From Mucilaginibacter galii (lineage in GTDB: Bacteria > Bacteroidota > Bacteroidia > Sphingobacteriales > Sphingobacteriaceae): a stretch of 64,000 nucleotides of DNA. Every line of letters begins with the position of its first letter. Position 1 is the stretch's first letter. This document shows positions 15,611-24,513 of the stretch, one piece after another. The stretch is taken from assembly GCF_014635825.1 (NCBI RefSeq), contig NZ_BMDO01000012.1, positions 1 to 64,000 on the forward strand, in the 5' to 3' direction. The notes under the pieces were generated by a model. That model had not been told where the DNA came from, ran no database searches, and was given only the letters and a program-made list of their open reading frames with translations. Made by a program: the position numbers and the translations under genes.

Positions 15611-16099
15611 TTAGTAAGTTGTAATAATAGCCGGCAGTAAAGTGGTCATATCAAGGGGTACCGGGTTGCTGGCCCAAATGGGTTTGCGTTGGCGGTACGA
15701 ATCGTAAACCTGCTTTTGCGTGGCAGCACTGGCCTTGCCATCGGGCATAATGAGGTTTACAGTGAAAGAGATCACAAAATCATGCAGTTTTTCATCATCT
15801 GGAATGATCCATTTGCGGTCCGATTTCTTCAACGCATCAATAAAAGGAACGGCAATGGTATAATCATCGGCGTAATACACCACAATTTTTTTGATGGCTC
15901 CTTTAGGATCGGCAGTGAATTTTAAAACAGCAGTGCCGGTAGCCTTGGTTTTTTTTAGCTCTTCGGGAATAACAACGTTCTTTTTAAAAAAGTCCATCAT
16001 TACATCCTTACCTCCCTGAAAAGGAAAAGCCATAGTTTGCTGCGCACGGCTGTAGGCGGCCGTTAACAATAAGGCCGCCATAAAAAGTAAACGTTTCAT
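15611..16099 (-). CDS. Secreted protein with TonB C-terminal-like fold
   Basis: The 162-aa protein has a signal peptide (cleavage near SRAQ). A region follows resembling the TonB C-terminal domain: FPFQGGKDVMMDFFKKNVVIPEEL corresponds to the FPGG...F..KN..YP motif, and GTAVLKFTADPKGAIKKIVV to the strand GxVxVxFxVxxDGxI. No transmembrane anchor other than the signal peptide is seen. Its ATG directly abuts the stop codon of the upstream methyltransferase, so the two are cotranscribed. The function is unknown. Confidence 0.65.
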   Translation of the reverse strand: MKRLLFMAALLLTAAYSRAQQTMAFPFQGGKDVMMDFFKKNVVIPEELKKTKATGTAVLKFTADPKGAIKKIVVYYADDYTIAVPFIDALKKSDRKWIIPDDEKLHDFVISFTVNLIMPDGKASAATQKQVYDSYRQRKPIWASNPVPLDMTTLLPAIITTY

Positions 16100-17272
16100 T
16101 TATTCTGTTTTAGGTTCGCGTTTGCTGCCTTCGTAAATAGTATACTCTAATAAGCGGCAGTCTAGCTTACCGTTGTAAAATTCAATGCGGCGGGTAGCGG
16201 CCAGTCCAATACGTTTGGCCAGGTCGGGGTTACCGGTAAACACATAACCACGGTAACCTTTACACTGCTGCTTCATAAAGTCGCCTATGCGGGCATAGGT
16301 ACCTTCCAGCTTGGTATGTACACCCAGGCGTTCGCCATACTCAGGGTTAAACATAATTACGCCTTTTTCTTCGGGCACTACGGTATCGGCAAAATCACAA
16401 ACATCAAAATCAATCAAATGTTCTACACCGGCAGTGTTGGCATTTTTGCGGGCAATATCCACGGCATCGGCCGATATATCGGTGGCAATGATCTTAAAGT
16501 TAGTCACCTTTTTAGCTTTATCTTTCAGTTTACGGCGCTCGGCAAAAAATACTTGCTCATCGTAACCCATTACGTGCATAAACCCATAGTTCATCCTGAA
16601 AAGGCCCGGGTGCTTATCGGTAGCTAACAACGCGGCCTCAATAGCCAGGGTGCCCGAACCACACATGGGGTTAATAAAGGTGCTTTGCCTGTCCCAACCG
16701 GTTGCCATAATGGTAGAGGTAGCCAGGGCTTCCAACATAGGAGCCTTACCAGGTATTTTACGGTAACTGTGTTTGGCCAGGGTTTCGCCGCTGGTATCTA
16801 CAAAAATATCGGCTTTATCGTCTTGCCAATATAAGTGAACTACCGCTTTATTTAATTCGGGACCGGAGTTTGGGCGTAAGCCTTTTTGTGCTTTAATGCG
16901 GTCTACAATGGCATCTTTTACCTTTACGTTGGCATACAAAGGGGTGAGAATATGCTCATTGTTTACATTAGAGGTAATAGAAAAATAGCCGCTAAAATCT
17001 ATCAGCTTTTCCCATTCTAACTGTACCAGTTCGTTATATAAACGTTGCGGATCGGCAGCCTCAAAGCTGTGCAGCAGGTACAAGATCTGGCTGGCGCAGC
17101 GCAGGTTTAAATTGAGGGGGATGCAATCATTGATGGTACCCAGCAGTTCAACACCGGTTTGAAACGTGCGGGTAACTTTATAGCCCAGGGCCTCTACCTC
17201 TTGCTGCAGGTAGCCCGAGAGGCGCTTGTTGCAGGTAATTATGATTTTACTTTTGTCTTGAAAAACATTCAT
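16100..17272 (-). CDS. THUMP-domain rRNA guanine-N2 methyltransferase (RlmL type)
   Basis: The 390-aa protein combines an N-terminal ferredoxin-like/THUMP RNA-binding region (about 1-160) with a class I SAM methyltransferase domain. Motif I is NPMCGSGTLAIEAA and the catalytic motif IV reads NPEYGERLG, where the family normally has NPPYGxR. It corresponds to the N-terminal half of E. coli RlmL, which makes m2G in 23S rRNA; the exact target here is inferred. It is divergent from the DUF3127 gene, with 76 bases between starts. Confidence 0.85.
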   Translation of the reverse strand: MNVFQDKSKIIITCNKRLSGYLQQEVEALGYKVTRTFQTGVELLGTINDCIPLNLNLRCASQILYLLHSFEAADPQRLYNELVQLEWEKLIDFSGYFSITSNVNNEHILTPLYANVKVKDAIVDRIKAQKGLRPNSGPELNKAVVHLYWQDDKADIFVDTSGETLAKHSYRKIPGKAPMLEALATSTIMATGWDRQSTFINPMCGSGTLAIEAALLATDKHPGLFRMNYGFMHVMGYDEQVFFAERRKLKDKAKKVTNFKIIATDISADAVDIARKNANTAGVEHLIDFDVCDFADTVVPEEKGVIMFNPEYGERLGVHTKLEGTYARIGDFMKQQCKGYRGYVFTGNPDLAKRIGLAATRRIEFYNGKLDCRLLEYTIYEGSKREPKTE

Positions 17273-17348
17273 GTGGCTGCAAATTTATGAATTAAAAAAT
17301 GCCCGAAATACAATCTTACTTATTAACTTTACGTTTTACAACTTAGAT

Positions 17349-17711
17349 ATGGATATTAAAGGTAAAGTACACGAAGTAGCTCCAACCCAACAGGTTACTG
17401 AGTCGTTAAAAAAAAGAGAACTGATTGTTGAATATATTGAGAACCCGCAATACCCCGAATATTTAAAATTTGAGGCTATTCAGGATCGTTGCAATTTACT
17501 GGATAACGTACGTGTAGGCGACGACGTAGAGGTTTTTTTTAACCTGCGCGGCCGCCCATGGACCGATAAAACCGGCAAAAAGAGCTATTTTAACTCTATG
17601 CAGTTATGGAAAATTAACGTGTTAAGCGGCGGCGCCAGCAGCGCAACCCCAGAGCACGCATCACCTGTAGATATTAATTCTGCACCGGATGATGATGATT
17701 TGCCGTTCTAA
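17349..17711 (+). CDS. DUF3127 protein with an SSB-like acidic tail
   Basis: The 120-aa protein contains the small DUF3127 domain (about 1-90), an OB-fold-like beta-rich unit restricted mainly to Bacteroidota. A flexible linker of Ala/Ser/Pro follows, and the final residues DDDDLPF closely resemble the C-terminal tip of single-stranded DNA-binding protein (DDDIPF). That tip recruits replication and repair enzymes, so a nucleic-acid role is a reasonable inference. ATG 17349 is the start; the upstream 26 codons of the open frame are over the divergent promoter. A perfect 38-bp terminator palindrome follows. Confidence 0.75.
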   Translation: MDIKGKVHEVAPTQQVTESLKKRELIVEYIENPQYPEYLKFEAIQDRCNLLDNVRVGDDVEVFFNLRGRPWTDKTGKKSYFNSMQLWKINVLSGGASSATPEHASPVDINSAPDDDDLPF

Positions 17712-17715
17712 ATAG

Positions 17716-17842
17716 GAGTCAAGAGTACAGAGTCAGGAATACAGACTTAGATAAAAAAGCCATCTAAAATTAATTTTAGATGGCTTTTTTATTATGCAAG
17801 CGTTAAGGTGTCTTGACTCCTGACTCTATACTCCTGACTCTC
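17716..17842. repeat. Palindromic repeat, family E, framing a terminator
   Basis: The outer arms are GAGTCAAGAGTACAGAGTC (about 17718) and the inverse GACTCTATACTCCTGACTC (about 17822). Between them sits the terminator palindrome at 17753-17790. The same arms frame another terminator at 41788-41903. Confidence 0.8.
17753..17790. terminator. Perfect 38-bp bidirectional terminator
   Basis: This is a perfect palindrome with a GCCATCTAAAATT core flanked by six A and six T. It can terminate both the DUF3127 gene (+) and the convergent gene ending at 17847 (-). Confidence 0.9.
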
Positions 17843-17846
17843 TTCC

Positions 17847-18689
17847 TTACTCTTTCACAATTCTCTTCACTGCAGTTTTACCGCCTTGCTTCACTACTAA
17901 GTAAAACACACCGTTCAATCCCCAGGTAAAGCTTTTGTTGAATGCTGCTGTAGTGGCTTTTTCTTTCCAGATGATTTTGCCATCGCTATCGGTCAGTTGT
18001 ACATCGGCAGCGGTTTTTGCCGGGAGGGTAAACGCTAAAGTGGTTTTACCGGCCGAAAACTGCGGCGTAAGCGTTAAATCCTGCAAATCCAGATCGCTTT
18101 TTTCTACACCCGACACTTTTTTGGCCGCTTCTGTAAAGGCCTCGGTTACGTGGTAGCTAACATGGGTGCTTATGCCGTCTTTATCGGTATTGTTGTAGTC
18201 AAAGTTTTGAGTATTGCCCATGCGCCTTATATGAAGCGGGCTGTTATTAAAGCGCAATGCGCCAAGCTGTCTGTCATGCGTGCCATCAGCTATCCTGAAT
18301 TCCATATCGGGCAGGTTTCCCATACCATTTATGTTATCGCCTCTAAACTGATCAAGATTTAAAGGTAATCTGCCTTTGTTGACCGAATCGCGCTTATAGG
18401 TGTATACACGTACGCCAGAACTATCAAGATCAGCAAAACTAAGTTGCAGGTTTTGAAGGCGAGGGCCTTTTGGTTTTACCGTTTTGTTTATTTCGGTTAA
18501 AGCTTCCTGCTTTTCAGCGGGTTTCATGTCCTTTAAATTTTTGCCGTTAAAAGTGGTGTCGTTATTATGGATGGAAATATTTACCTCTTTATGCTTTTGT
18601 GCAAACAGCAGTTGCGGCAGGGCAAGGGCTACCACTATACCCGCTGTAAACAGCACTTCGAAACTGGAATTAAATAAACGCTTTTTCAT
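17847..18689 (-). CDS. Secreted protein with a T9SS-type sorting tail
   Basis: The 280-aa protein has a signal peptide (KKRL start, hydrophobic segment, cleavage near LFAQ) and no recognised central domain. The C-terminal ~75 residues resemble a type IX secretion sorting domain: a beta-sandwich pattern ending TWGLNGVFYLVVKQGGKTAV-KRIVKE, similar to the GVYFLxVxxGGKxxxxKIVK consensus. It is therefore probably exported to the surface, by inference. ATG 18689 is chosen over 18743. It is divergent from the RprXY-like pair, and TTGTTAA repeats lie between them. Confidence 0.65.
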   Translation of the reverse strand: MKKRLFNSSFEVLFTAGIVVALALPQLLFAQKHKEVNISIHNNDTTFNGKNLKDMKPAEKQEALTEINKTVKPKGPRLQNLQLSFADLDSSGVRVYTYKRDSVNKGRLPLNLDQFRGDNINGMGNLPDMEFRIADGTHDRQLGALRFNNSPLHIRRMGNTQNFDYNNTDKDGISTHVSYHVTEAFTEAAKKVSGVEKSDLDLQDLTLTPQFSAGKTTLAFTLPAKTAADVQLTDSDGKIIWKEKATTAAFNKSFTWGLNGVFYLVVKQGGKTAVKRIVKE

Positions 18690-18729
18690 GTTTATGATGT
18701 TTAAGTTGAGCAATAAGTAAAGGTAATTA

Positions 18730-18786
18730 TTGTTAATAATCAATAGGTTATAAAGCGGTTCTCAAATTTGTTAAAAATTGTTAAAA
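18730..18786. promoter_or_regulatory. TTGTTAA repeats in a divergent promoter region
   Basis: TTGTTAA occurs at 18730, 18768 and 18778, the last two as TTGTTAAAA in direct repeat with a 10-base period. The first lies in the palindrome ATTATTGTTAATAAT. OmpR-type regulators bind such 10-base direct repeats, and one is encoded 1.9 kb away. A TAATTTTG -7-like box precedes the kinase gene. Confidence 0.4.
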
Positions 18787-18826
18787 TGGTGTGCTCCGCC
18801 GTATTTTAAGTTAATTTTGTTGAAGC

Positions 18827-20662
18827 ATGAAGAAAAGGAGTATAGGTTTAATTATGAGCTTAATGGGTTTTGCCCTGTTAGGGGTAATAGCCATGCAATA
18901 CTTTTTTCTGCGCCAGTCATACCAGTTGCAGTCCGAATTATTTGACCGCGATGTGCACGAGGCGCTTAATACCGTAGTATCAAAACTTACCCGGCAGGAT
19001 GCCAACCAATTTTTGAACAAAAAGGCCGACAGCGTTAAAATAAGCGCGAGCCGCTTTGAGATCAGGATAACCAAAAAAGCACCCAAAGTTACAACGCCTG
19101 CCGTGGCCGCTCACCAGCCTACCCATGCAGAAATACGCAAACTGCACGACCGCCGCATAGCCCAGTTAAAAGACAGCCTGCAACGCATTATTTTGCGCGC
19201 CAAGGTTGACGAAGAATTGTACGGTACCACGCAGGAGGATATGGTTAACGTACGTTACCGCTTTGAAGAATATACCGACGATTTTGGTAACGTACACCAG
19301 CGGATACTGCCGCCAGAGGTTACAAACGTAACCGGCAACGCGGCAAATAAGCGCAAAGGCAAGGTGAACAAATATGATACATCATACTATTCGTACCCCG
19401 ATCCGCAGCTTGGCCGCCAGGTAGTGGCCGTTACCACCATTAACCCTATTTGGCAGCGCGAGCATAACCGTAAGCTTAAACAGCAGCGTGCCCGTCAAAT
19501 AAAGGAAATGCTCCGGGCCGATTCGCTTGCCCAGCTTCAGCATATAAGCACCAGCACTACGGTGATGGAAAACCTGGCCGAAGAGTATAAAAAAGCCGAT
19601 CAGCCTTTAAAAAACCGGATCAATACCTTATGGCTCGATTCGTTGCTGCGCTTTGAACTGGCTAATAAAGGTATTACCCTGCCATTTAGTTACGAGGTAA
19701 GCACTACCAATAACGATTCGCTCATATTTTCTAAGGCTTATGATATGATGGGGCAAAAGCCCGTTTTCAATGTATCTGAAACTTACCGCACCCCCATATT
19801 TACCCAGGATGTAATTAACGATCCGGGCCGTTTACAGGTTTATTTTCCCGATAAAAATTCGCACATTATTAACACCATGACCTATATGCTGTCTATCAGC
19901 GGTGGGTTGTTGCTGGTGCTGATCTTTTGCTTTGGTTATACCATTTTTTCTATACTGCGCCAAAAGAAGATCTCGGAAATGAAAACCGATTTCATCAATA
20001 ACATGACGCATGAGTTTAAAACGCCGGTATCTACCATTATGATAGCCAGCGAGGCGTTGAAAGACCAGGAGATCATTGCCGATAAGGCCCGCGTTGCCCG
20101 TTTGGCTAACATTATTTATGAGGAGAATGAGCGTTTGGGCAGCCACATTGAACGCGTATTAAATATTGCCCGTATTGAAAAGAACGACTTTAGGCTGGAT
20201 AAAAAGCCGGTGGAGGTGAACGAACTGATTACAGACGTGCTCGACAGTATGCAGCTTAAACTGCAAAAGAACAACGCCGAGGTTGATTTGCACCTGGATG
20301 CCGATTACGATGTAATTGAGGCCGACGAACTGCATTTCTCAAACGTAATTTATAACCTGGTTGATAACGCCATTAAATACAGTCGCGAAAATCCGCATCT
20401 CACTATATCTACCTTAAATAAGGGCAACCAACTTATTATAAGGGTTGCCGATAAGGGTATAGGCATGAGCCGCGACCAGCAGGCTAAAATATTTGAGCAG
20501 TTTTACCGCGTACCCACCGGTAACCTGCACGATGTAAAGGGCTTTGGCCTGGGGCTGAGCTACGTGAACACTATTGTGAAGCGGTTAGAGGGAATGATTA
20601 GTGTACGCTCTGAAAAAGAGAAAGGCTCAGAATTTGAACTGAAATTCAACGTAACTGCATGA
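18827..20662 (+). CDS. Sensor histidine kinase, RprX-like
   Basis: This 611-aa kinase has an N-terminal membrane helix (about 5-27), a long periplasmic region rich in Lys/Arg/Gln, and a second helix near 355-378. The HisKA domain has the phospho-acceptor His395 in NMTHEFKTPVSTIM. The ATPase domain contains NLVDNAIKYS, DKGIGMSRDQ and GFGLGLSYV. It overlaps the response regulator gene by 4 bases (ATGA), so the two are translationally coupled. The organisation matches RprX/RprY of Bacteroides. Confidence 0.92.
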   Translation: MKKRSIGLIMSLMGFALLGVIAMQYFFLRQSYQLQSELFDRDVHEALNTVVSKLTRQDANQFLNKKADSVKISASRFEIRITKKAPKVTTPAVAAHQPTHAEIRKLHDRRIAQLKDSLQRIILRAKVDEELYGTTQEDMVNVRYRFEEYTDDFGNVHQRILPPEVTNVTGNAANKRKGKVNKYDTSYYSYPDPQLGRQVVAVTTINPIWQREHNRKLKQQRARQIKEMLRADSLAQLQHISTSTTVMENLAEEYKKADQPLKNRINTLWLDSLLRFELANKGITLPFSYEVSTTNNDSLIFSKAYDMMGQKPVFNVSETYRTPIFTQDVINDPGRLQVYFPDKNSHIINTMTYMLSISGGLLLVLIFCFGYTIFSILRQKKISEMKTDFINNMTHEFKTPVSTIMIASEALKDQEIIADKARVARLANIIYEENERLGSHIERVLNIARIEKNDFRLDKKPVEVNELITDVLDSMQLKLQKNNAEVDLHLDADYDVIEADELHFSNVIYNLVDNAIKYSRENPHLTISTLNKGNQLIIRVADKGIGMSRDQQAKIFEQFYRVPTGNLHDVKGFGLGLSYVNTIVKRLEGMISVRSEKEKGSEFELKFNVTA

Positions 20663-21351
20663 AAAAAATATTACTGGTAGAAGACGACCCTAACCTGGGT
20701 AACCTGTTGCAAGACTACCTGCAGCTGAAAGGTAAGTTTGAAGTAGTGCTGTGTACCGATGGCGATGCCGGTTTAAAAGAGTTTACCAAAAGCGAGTTCG
20801 ACCTGCTTATTCTGGATGTGATGATGCCTAAGAAAGATGGATTTACTTTGGGTAAAGAAGTTAGGAAAATGAACCAGAACGTGCCTATTATTTTTGCCAC
20901 GGCCAAAGCCATGATCGAAGATAAAACCCAGGCCTTTGGTTTAGGCGGCGATGACTATATTACCAAGCCCTTTCGTATAGAAGAATTGCTGCTGCGTATT
21001 AATGCCCTGCTTAAACGTACGGCAGCAGATGGCGATAAGGAAGAACAAAAGCCAACCCAGTTCAAAGTTGGCAAATACGATTTCGATTTTACCTCGCAGG
21101 TTATCAACTCTGATAGTGGCCAGCAAAAGCTTTCTACCAAAGAAGCCGCCCTGCTGCGCCTGCTTTGCCTGCATAAAAACGAAGTGCTTACCCGCGAAGA
21201 AGCCTTGCTTAACATCTGGAATGATGATAACTACTTCAACGGCCGCAGCATGGATGTTTTCCTGAGTAAAATTCGCAAGTATTTAAAAGACGACCCGCGT
21301 GTAGAGATCATTAACGTGCATGGCAGGGGTTATAAGTTGCTGGTTAATTAG
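20659..21351 (+). CDS. OmpR-family response regulator, RprY-like
   Basis: The 230-aa regulator has a receiver domain with acidic pocket EDD (8-10), phospho-acceptor Asp53 in LLILDVMMPKKDG and the conserved Lys in ITKPF. A winged-helix effector domain (about 135-230) ends HGRGYKLLVN. Its ATG overlaps the kinase stop codon. It is the cognate partner of the kinase at 18827. A family A palindrome follows and may end the transcript. Confidence 0.93.
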   Translation: MKKILLVEDDPNLGNLLQDYLQLKGKFEVVLCTDGDAGLKEFTKSEFDLLILDVMMPKKDGFTLGKEVRKMNQNVPIIFATAKAMIEDKTQAFGLGGDDYITKPFRIEELLLRINALLKRTAADGDKEEQKPTQFKVGKYDFDFTSQVINSDSGQQKLSTKEAALLRLLCLHKNEVLTREEALLNIWNDDNYFNGRSMDVFLSKIRKYLKDDPRVEIINVHGRGYKLLVN

Positions 21352-21354
21352 TTT

Positions 21355-21418
21355 TGTCAGTCTGAGCTTGTCGAAGACCTATACGCTTTGCTAAGTTTTC
21401 GACAAGCTCAAACTGACA
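21355..21418. repeat. Palindromic intergenic repeat, family A, copy 2
   Basis: Arms 21355-21378 and 21395-21418 match as inverted copies at 22 of 24 positions. The element begins 4 bases after the response-regulator stop codon and would form a strong hairpin at the 3' end of that transcript. The rest of this 302-base gap is AT-rich; TAAGTTTG (about 21618) is a possible -7 box for the peptidase gene, and no better promoter is seen. Confidence 0.85.
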
Positions 21419-21653
21419 CGTTGGACATAAGGTTTACTATAATTAAAAGTAGATTGTAAGCTTAGATATATCTAAATATCTCTTTTTAATGTCCTTTTAA
21501 GTCTAAATTCTATTTTCAGAGGTGTATTCACTGCATCTTTCTCAAATCCATAACCATTGCGCCTGTTTGTAACAAATAAGTTAGGTAAAACTGCGTTTTT
21601 GTGCGGTTTTAATTGAATAAGTTTGCGGTAACGCTAATTAACTTATTCAAAAT

Positions 21654-23222
21654 ATGAAAAAAACCTTACTTTTTTCGTTGTTAACCGCTGGTATAAGCCT
21701 TTCGGCAGCAGCACAAGAAGTGATTGACCAGGCCGCGGTTCAAAAAATACGCGAAGAGGGACTTAATCGCTCCCAAGTGATGAAAACCGCTTTTTATTTA
21801 ACCGATGTAGCCGGTCCGCGTTTGTCGGGCTCACCGGGTTTAAAAAACGCACAAAACTGGGCAGTAAAAGAATTGCAAGGTTACGGACTGGTTAACGCCA
21901 AGTTAGAGCCCTGGGGTAAGTTTGGTAAAGGCTGGCAAGTGAACAAAAACTATGCGGCTATTACGGTGCCTTACTATCATGCTATTATCGCCATCCCTAA
22001 AGCATGGACCAGTAGTACTAAAGGCCCTGTAAAAGGCGATGTAATGCTCATCAAAATAGATACCCTTACCGATCTGCCTAAATATAAAGGCCAGTTAAAC
22101 GGCAAAATTGTAATTATAGATAATAATGCACCTGCGCTGGTGCGCAGCAAGAACCCCGATCTTTCCCGCTATACCGATGAAGAGCTGGCCAAAATGGCTG
22201 CTACCACACCGCAACCTGCAGGCGGTCGCGGACCACGGCCGGCCGGTAACCCGCAAATGGCCGCCTTTATGGCTGCCCGTGCCAAGGCTGCAGCTATGCG
22301 TGGTGCCATTAGCTCATTTTTACAACAAGAGAACGTGGCTTTAATACTAAGCCAGGGCCGCGGTACCGATGGTACCGTATTTACCACCAATGGTGCATCA
22401 TACGCCGATACGGCCAAAACGGCCTTGCCCGAGTTGGAGACCAGTGGTGAAGATTTTCTGCGTATAGTACGCTTACTGCGTGCCGGCCAAAAAGTACAAA
22501 TGGAGGCCGATGTGCAAACCCAGTTTTTCACCAACGATTTGCAAGGCTATAACGTAATTGCCGAAATACCCGGCACCGACAAAAAGCTGAAAGAGCAGGT
22601 GGTAATGATAGGCGGTCACTTTGATTCATGGCATGCAGGCACTGGCGCTACCGATAATGCCGCAGGCAGCGCCGTAATGATGGAAGCCATGCGCATATTA
22701 AAAGCTACCGGCTTTAAACCAAAACGTACTATCCGTATTGCTTTATGGAGTTCAGAAGAGCAGGGCTTATATGGTTCACGTGGTTATGTAGCAGCTCATT
22801 TCGGTAAAAAAGATTCATTAAAGGCCGAGCAATCTAAAGTATCTGCTTACTATAACCTGGATAATGGTACCGGTAAAATACGCGGTGTGTATTTGCAAGG
22901 TAACGCAGCTGTTGGCCCAATTTTCCAAAGCTATCTGGAGCCCTTTAAAGATTTAGGTGCTACCACGGTTACCATCAGCAATACCGGCGGCACCGATCAC
23001 CAGTCGTTCGATGCGGTGAACATCCCGGGTTTCCAGTTCATTCAGGATGGTATGGATTACAACACCCGTACCCACCACAGCAACCAGGATACTTACGATC
23101 GCCTGGTAGAGGATGACCTGAAACAAGCAGCTACCATCGTAGCTTCGTTTGTTTACCATACCGCACAACGTGCCGAAATGCTGCCGCGCAAAGAGGCGCC
23201 AAAAGCTACCGGCACCAACTAA
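21654..23222 (+). CDS. M28-family zinc aminopeptidase, secreted
   Basis: This 522-aa protein has a signal peptide (cleavage near SAAAQ), a PA-like inserted domain (about 125-285) with an Ala/Pro/Gly-rich segment, and an M28 catalytic domain. Zinc ligands and catalytic residues appear in order: GGHFDSW (His), GATDNAAG (Asp), SSEEQG (Glu-Glu), NLDNGTG (Asp) and GTDHQSF (His). The fold is that of carboxypeptidase Q-like peptidases that trim short peptides. It is monocistronic and ends in a good terminator. A second M28 peptidase lies at 62445-63839. Confidence 0.92.
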   Translation: MKKTLLFSLLTAGISLSAAAQEVIDQAAVQKIREEGLNRSQVMKTAFYLTDVAGPRLSGSPGLKNAQNWAVKELQGYGLVNAKLEPWGKFGKGWQVNKNYAAITVPYYHAIIAIPKAWTSSTKGPVKGDVMLIKIDTLTDLPKYKGQLNGKIVIIDNNAPALVRSKNPDLSRYTDEELAKMAATTPQPAGGRGPRPAGNPQMAAFMAARAKAAAMRGAISSFLQQENVALILSQGRGTDGTVFTTNGASYADTAKTALPELETSGEDFLRIVRLLRAGQKVQMEADVQTQFFTNDLQGYNVIAEIPGTDKKLKEQVVMIGGHFDSWHAGTGATDNAAGSAVMMEAMRILKATGFKPKRTIRIALWSSEEQGLYGSRGYVAAHFGKKDSLKAEQSKVSAYYNLDNGTGKIRGVYLQGNAAVGPIFQSYLEPFKDLGATTVTISNTGGTDHQSFDAVNIPGFQFIQDGMDYNTRTHHSNQDTYDRLVEDDLKQAATIVASFVYHTAQRAEMLPRKEAPKATGTN

Positions 23223-23248
23223 GATTTTTTAATTTTTATTGTGATTTT

Positions 23249-23285
23249 GAAAGCAGGTAATCCGCAAGGGATGCCTGCTTTTTTG
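23249..23285 (+). terminator. Terminator after the M28 peptidase
   Basis: AAGCAGG pairs with CCTGCTT (about 23249-23279) and is followed by TTTTTT. Confidence 0.75.
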
Positions 23286-23444
23286 TTGTGCGGAAAAATG
23301 AAGAAATATCTAATTTTTTGGAGATAAAGTGTAATTGCGTCAACAAATATGTAATGCTTTAAACCTTAAATAATGTTGCCTGCGCCAAAAACATAAAAGG
23401 TGTAATAATATTTATAGCTTAGTTCCATCAACAATTATATTAGA

Positions 23445-24491
23445 TTGAATCTCTTTTTATACATCTACGCCTCGCTTGTTTTTTGCTTTACCTTGTTGCC
23501 ATTAGTAAGAAACGATTATTGGATATTCAGGGTATTTGATTACCCTCGTTTACAAAAACTCGTGCTGGTAGCGCTGTGCCTATTTTTTTGGGTAACTTAC
23601 TTTTCGGGCCCATCGCTTAACTATTGGGTAGGGATAGGTGTATTAAGCGTTATCATTGTTTATTTAATTGTACTTATACTGCCATTTACCCCCTTGAGTA
23701 AAAAGCAGGTACTCAATGCTGTTGACGATTTGCCCCAGCAGGGCATTGCCATCATGATCTCCAACGTGTTCGAAGATAACCTGAACACCCGCGGTTGCCT
23801 AGAAGAAATACATAAAGCTGATCCTGATCTATTGATCCTGCTTGAAACCAACAAGCGCTGGGAGCAGGAAACGGCCTCATTAGCAAATGATTACCCGCAT
23901 TTTGTGAGGGTGCCTTTAGAGAACACCTACGGGTTGTTGCTGTATTCTAAGTTACAGTTAGAAGATACGCATATTAAATACCTGGTACAGGATGATATTC
24001 CTTCCATTCATACCAAAATACGCTTACGTAACGGGCAGCAGGTTCAGCTTTTTGCCGTACACCCTACGCCGCCTGTTCCACAGGAAAATGTACGGTCTAC
24101 CGAGCGTGATAAAGAACTATTGCTGGTGGCCGATTTGGCCAAGGCATCCAAACTCCCGGTTATTGTAGCCGGCGATTTGAACGATGTGGCCTGGAGCCAT
24201 ACCACCGAATTGTTCCTGAAAATGAGTGGTTTGTTAGATCCCCGCCGTGGTCGTGGCTTTTTTAATTCATTTCATGCACATTACCCTTTCTTAAGGTTCC
24301 CGTTAGATCATGCTTTTTCCTCCGAGCATTTTAAGCTGAAGGAAATCAAGCGCTTATCTAATTTCGGATCCGACCACTTTCCTATATACTTAAAGCTGCA
24401 ATATGAAGCCCAGGCTGCAGCTCAGCAGGAGCCCATGCACCCTGACATCGACGAGGTGGCCGAAGCGCAGGAGAAAAAATCGAAATTGTAA
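23445..24491 (+). CDS. Endonuclease/exonuclease/phosphatase-fold hydrolase, membrane-anchored
   Basis: The 348-aa protein has three hydrophobic segments in the first 85 residues and then an EEP (DNase I-like) domain. Metal and catalytic residues are seen in LLETNKRWE (Glu), AVHPTPP (His), AGDLNDVAWS (Asp/Asn) and GSDHFPI (Asp/His). The substrate could be nucleic acid or a phosphodiester. The start appears to be TTG at 23445, because no ATG occurs in frame near it. The next gene follows after 22 bases and may be cotranscribed. Confidence 0.85.
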   Translation: MNLFLYIYASLVFCFTLLPLVRNDYWIFRVFDYPRLQKLVLVALCLFFWVTYFSGPSLNYWVGIGVLSVIIVYLIVLILPFTPLSKKQVLNAVDDLPQQGIAIMISNVFEDNLNTRGCLEEIHKADPDLLILLETNKRWEQETASLANDYPHFVRVPLENTYGLLLYSKLQLEDTHIKYLVQDDIPSIHTKIRLRNGQQVQLFAVHPTPPVPQENVRSTERDKELLLVADLAKASKLPVIVAGDLNDVAWSHTTELFLKMSGLLDPRRGRGFFNSFHAHYPFLRFPLDHAFSSEHFKLKEIKRLSNFGSDHFPIYLKLQYEAQAAAQQEPMHPDIDEVAEAQEKKSKL

Positions 24492-24513
24492 TACCCCGAA
24501 GGACAATAACATA

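Noticed and set aside
18811..21265. Several open frames antisense to or overlapping the RprXY-like genes
   Set aside because: They are shadows of strongly supported genes, with no domain, start region or independent coding signal.
24403..24513. Upstream extension of the TonB-domain protein
   Set aside because: It overlaps the 3' end of the EEP hydrolase in another frame and would destroy the signal peptide that begins at 24514.
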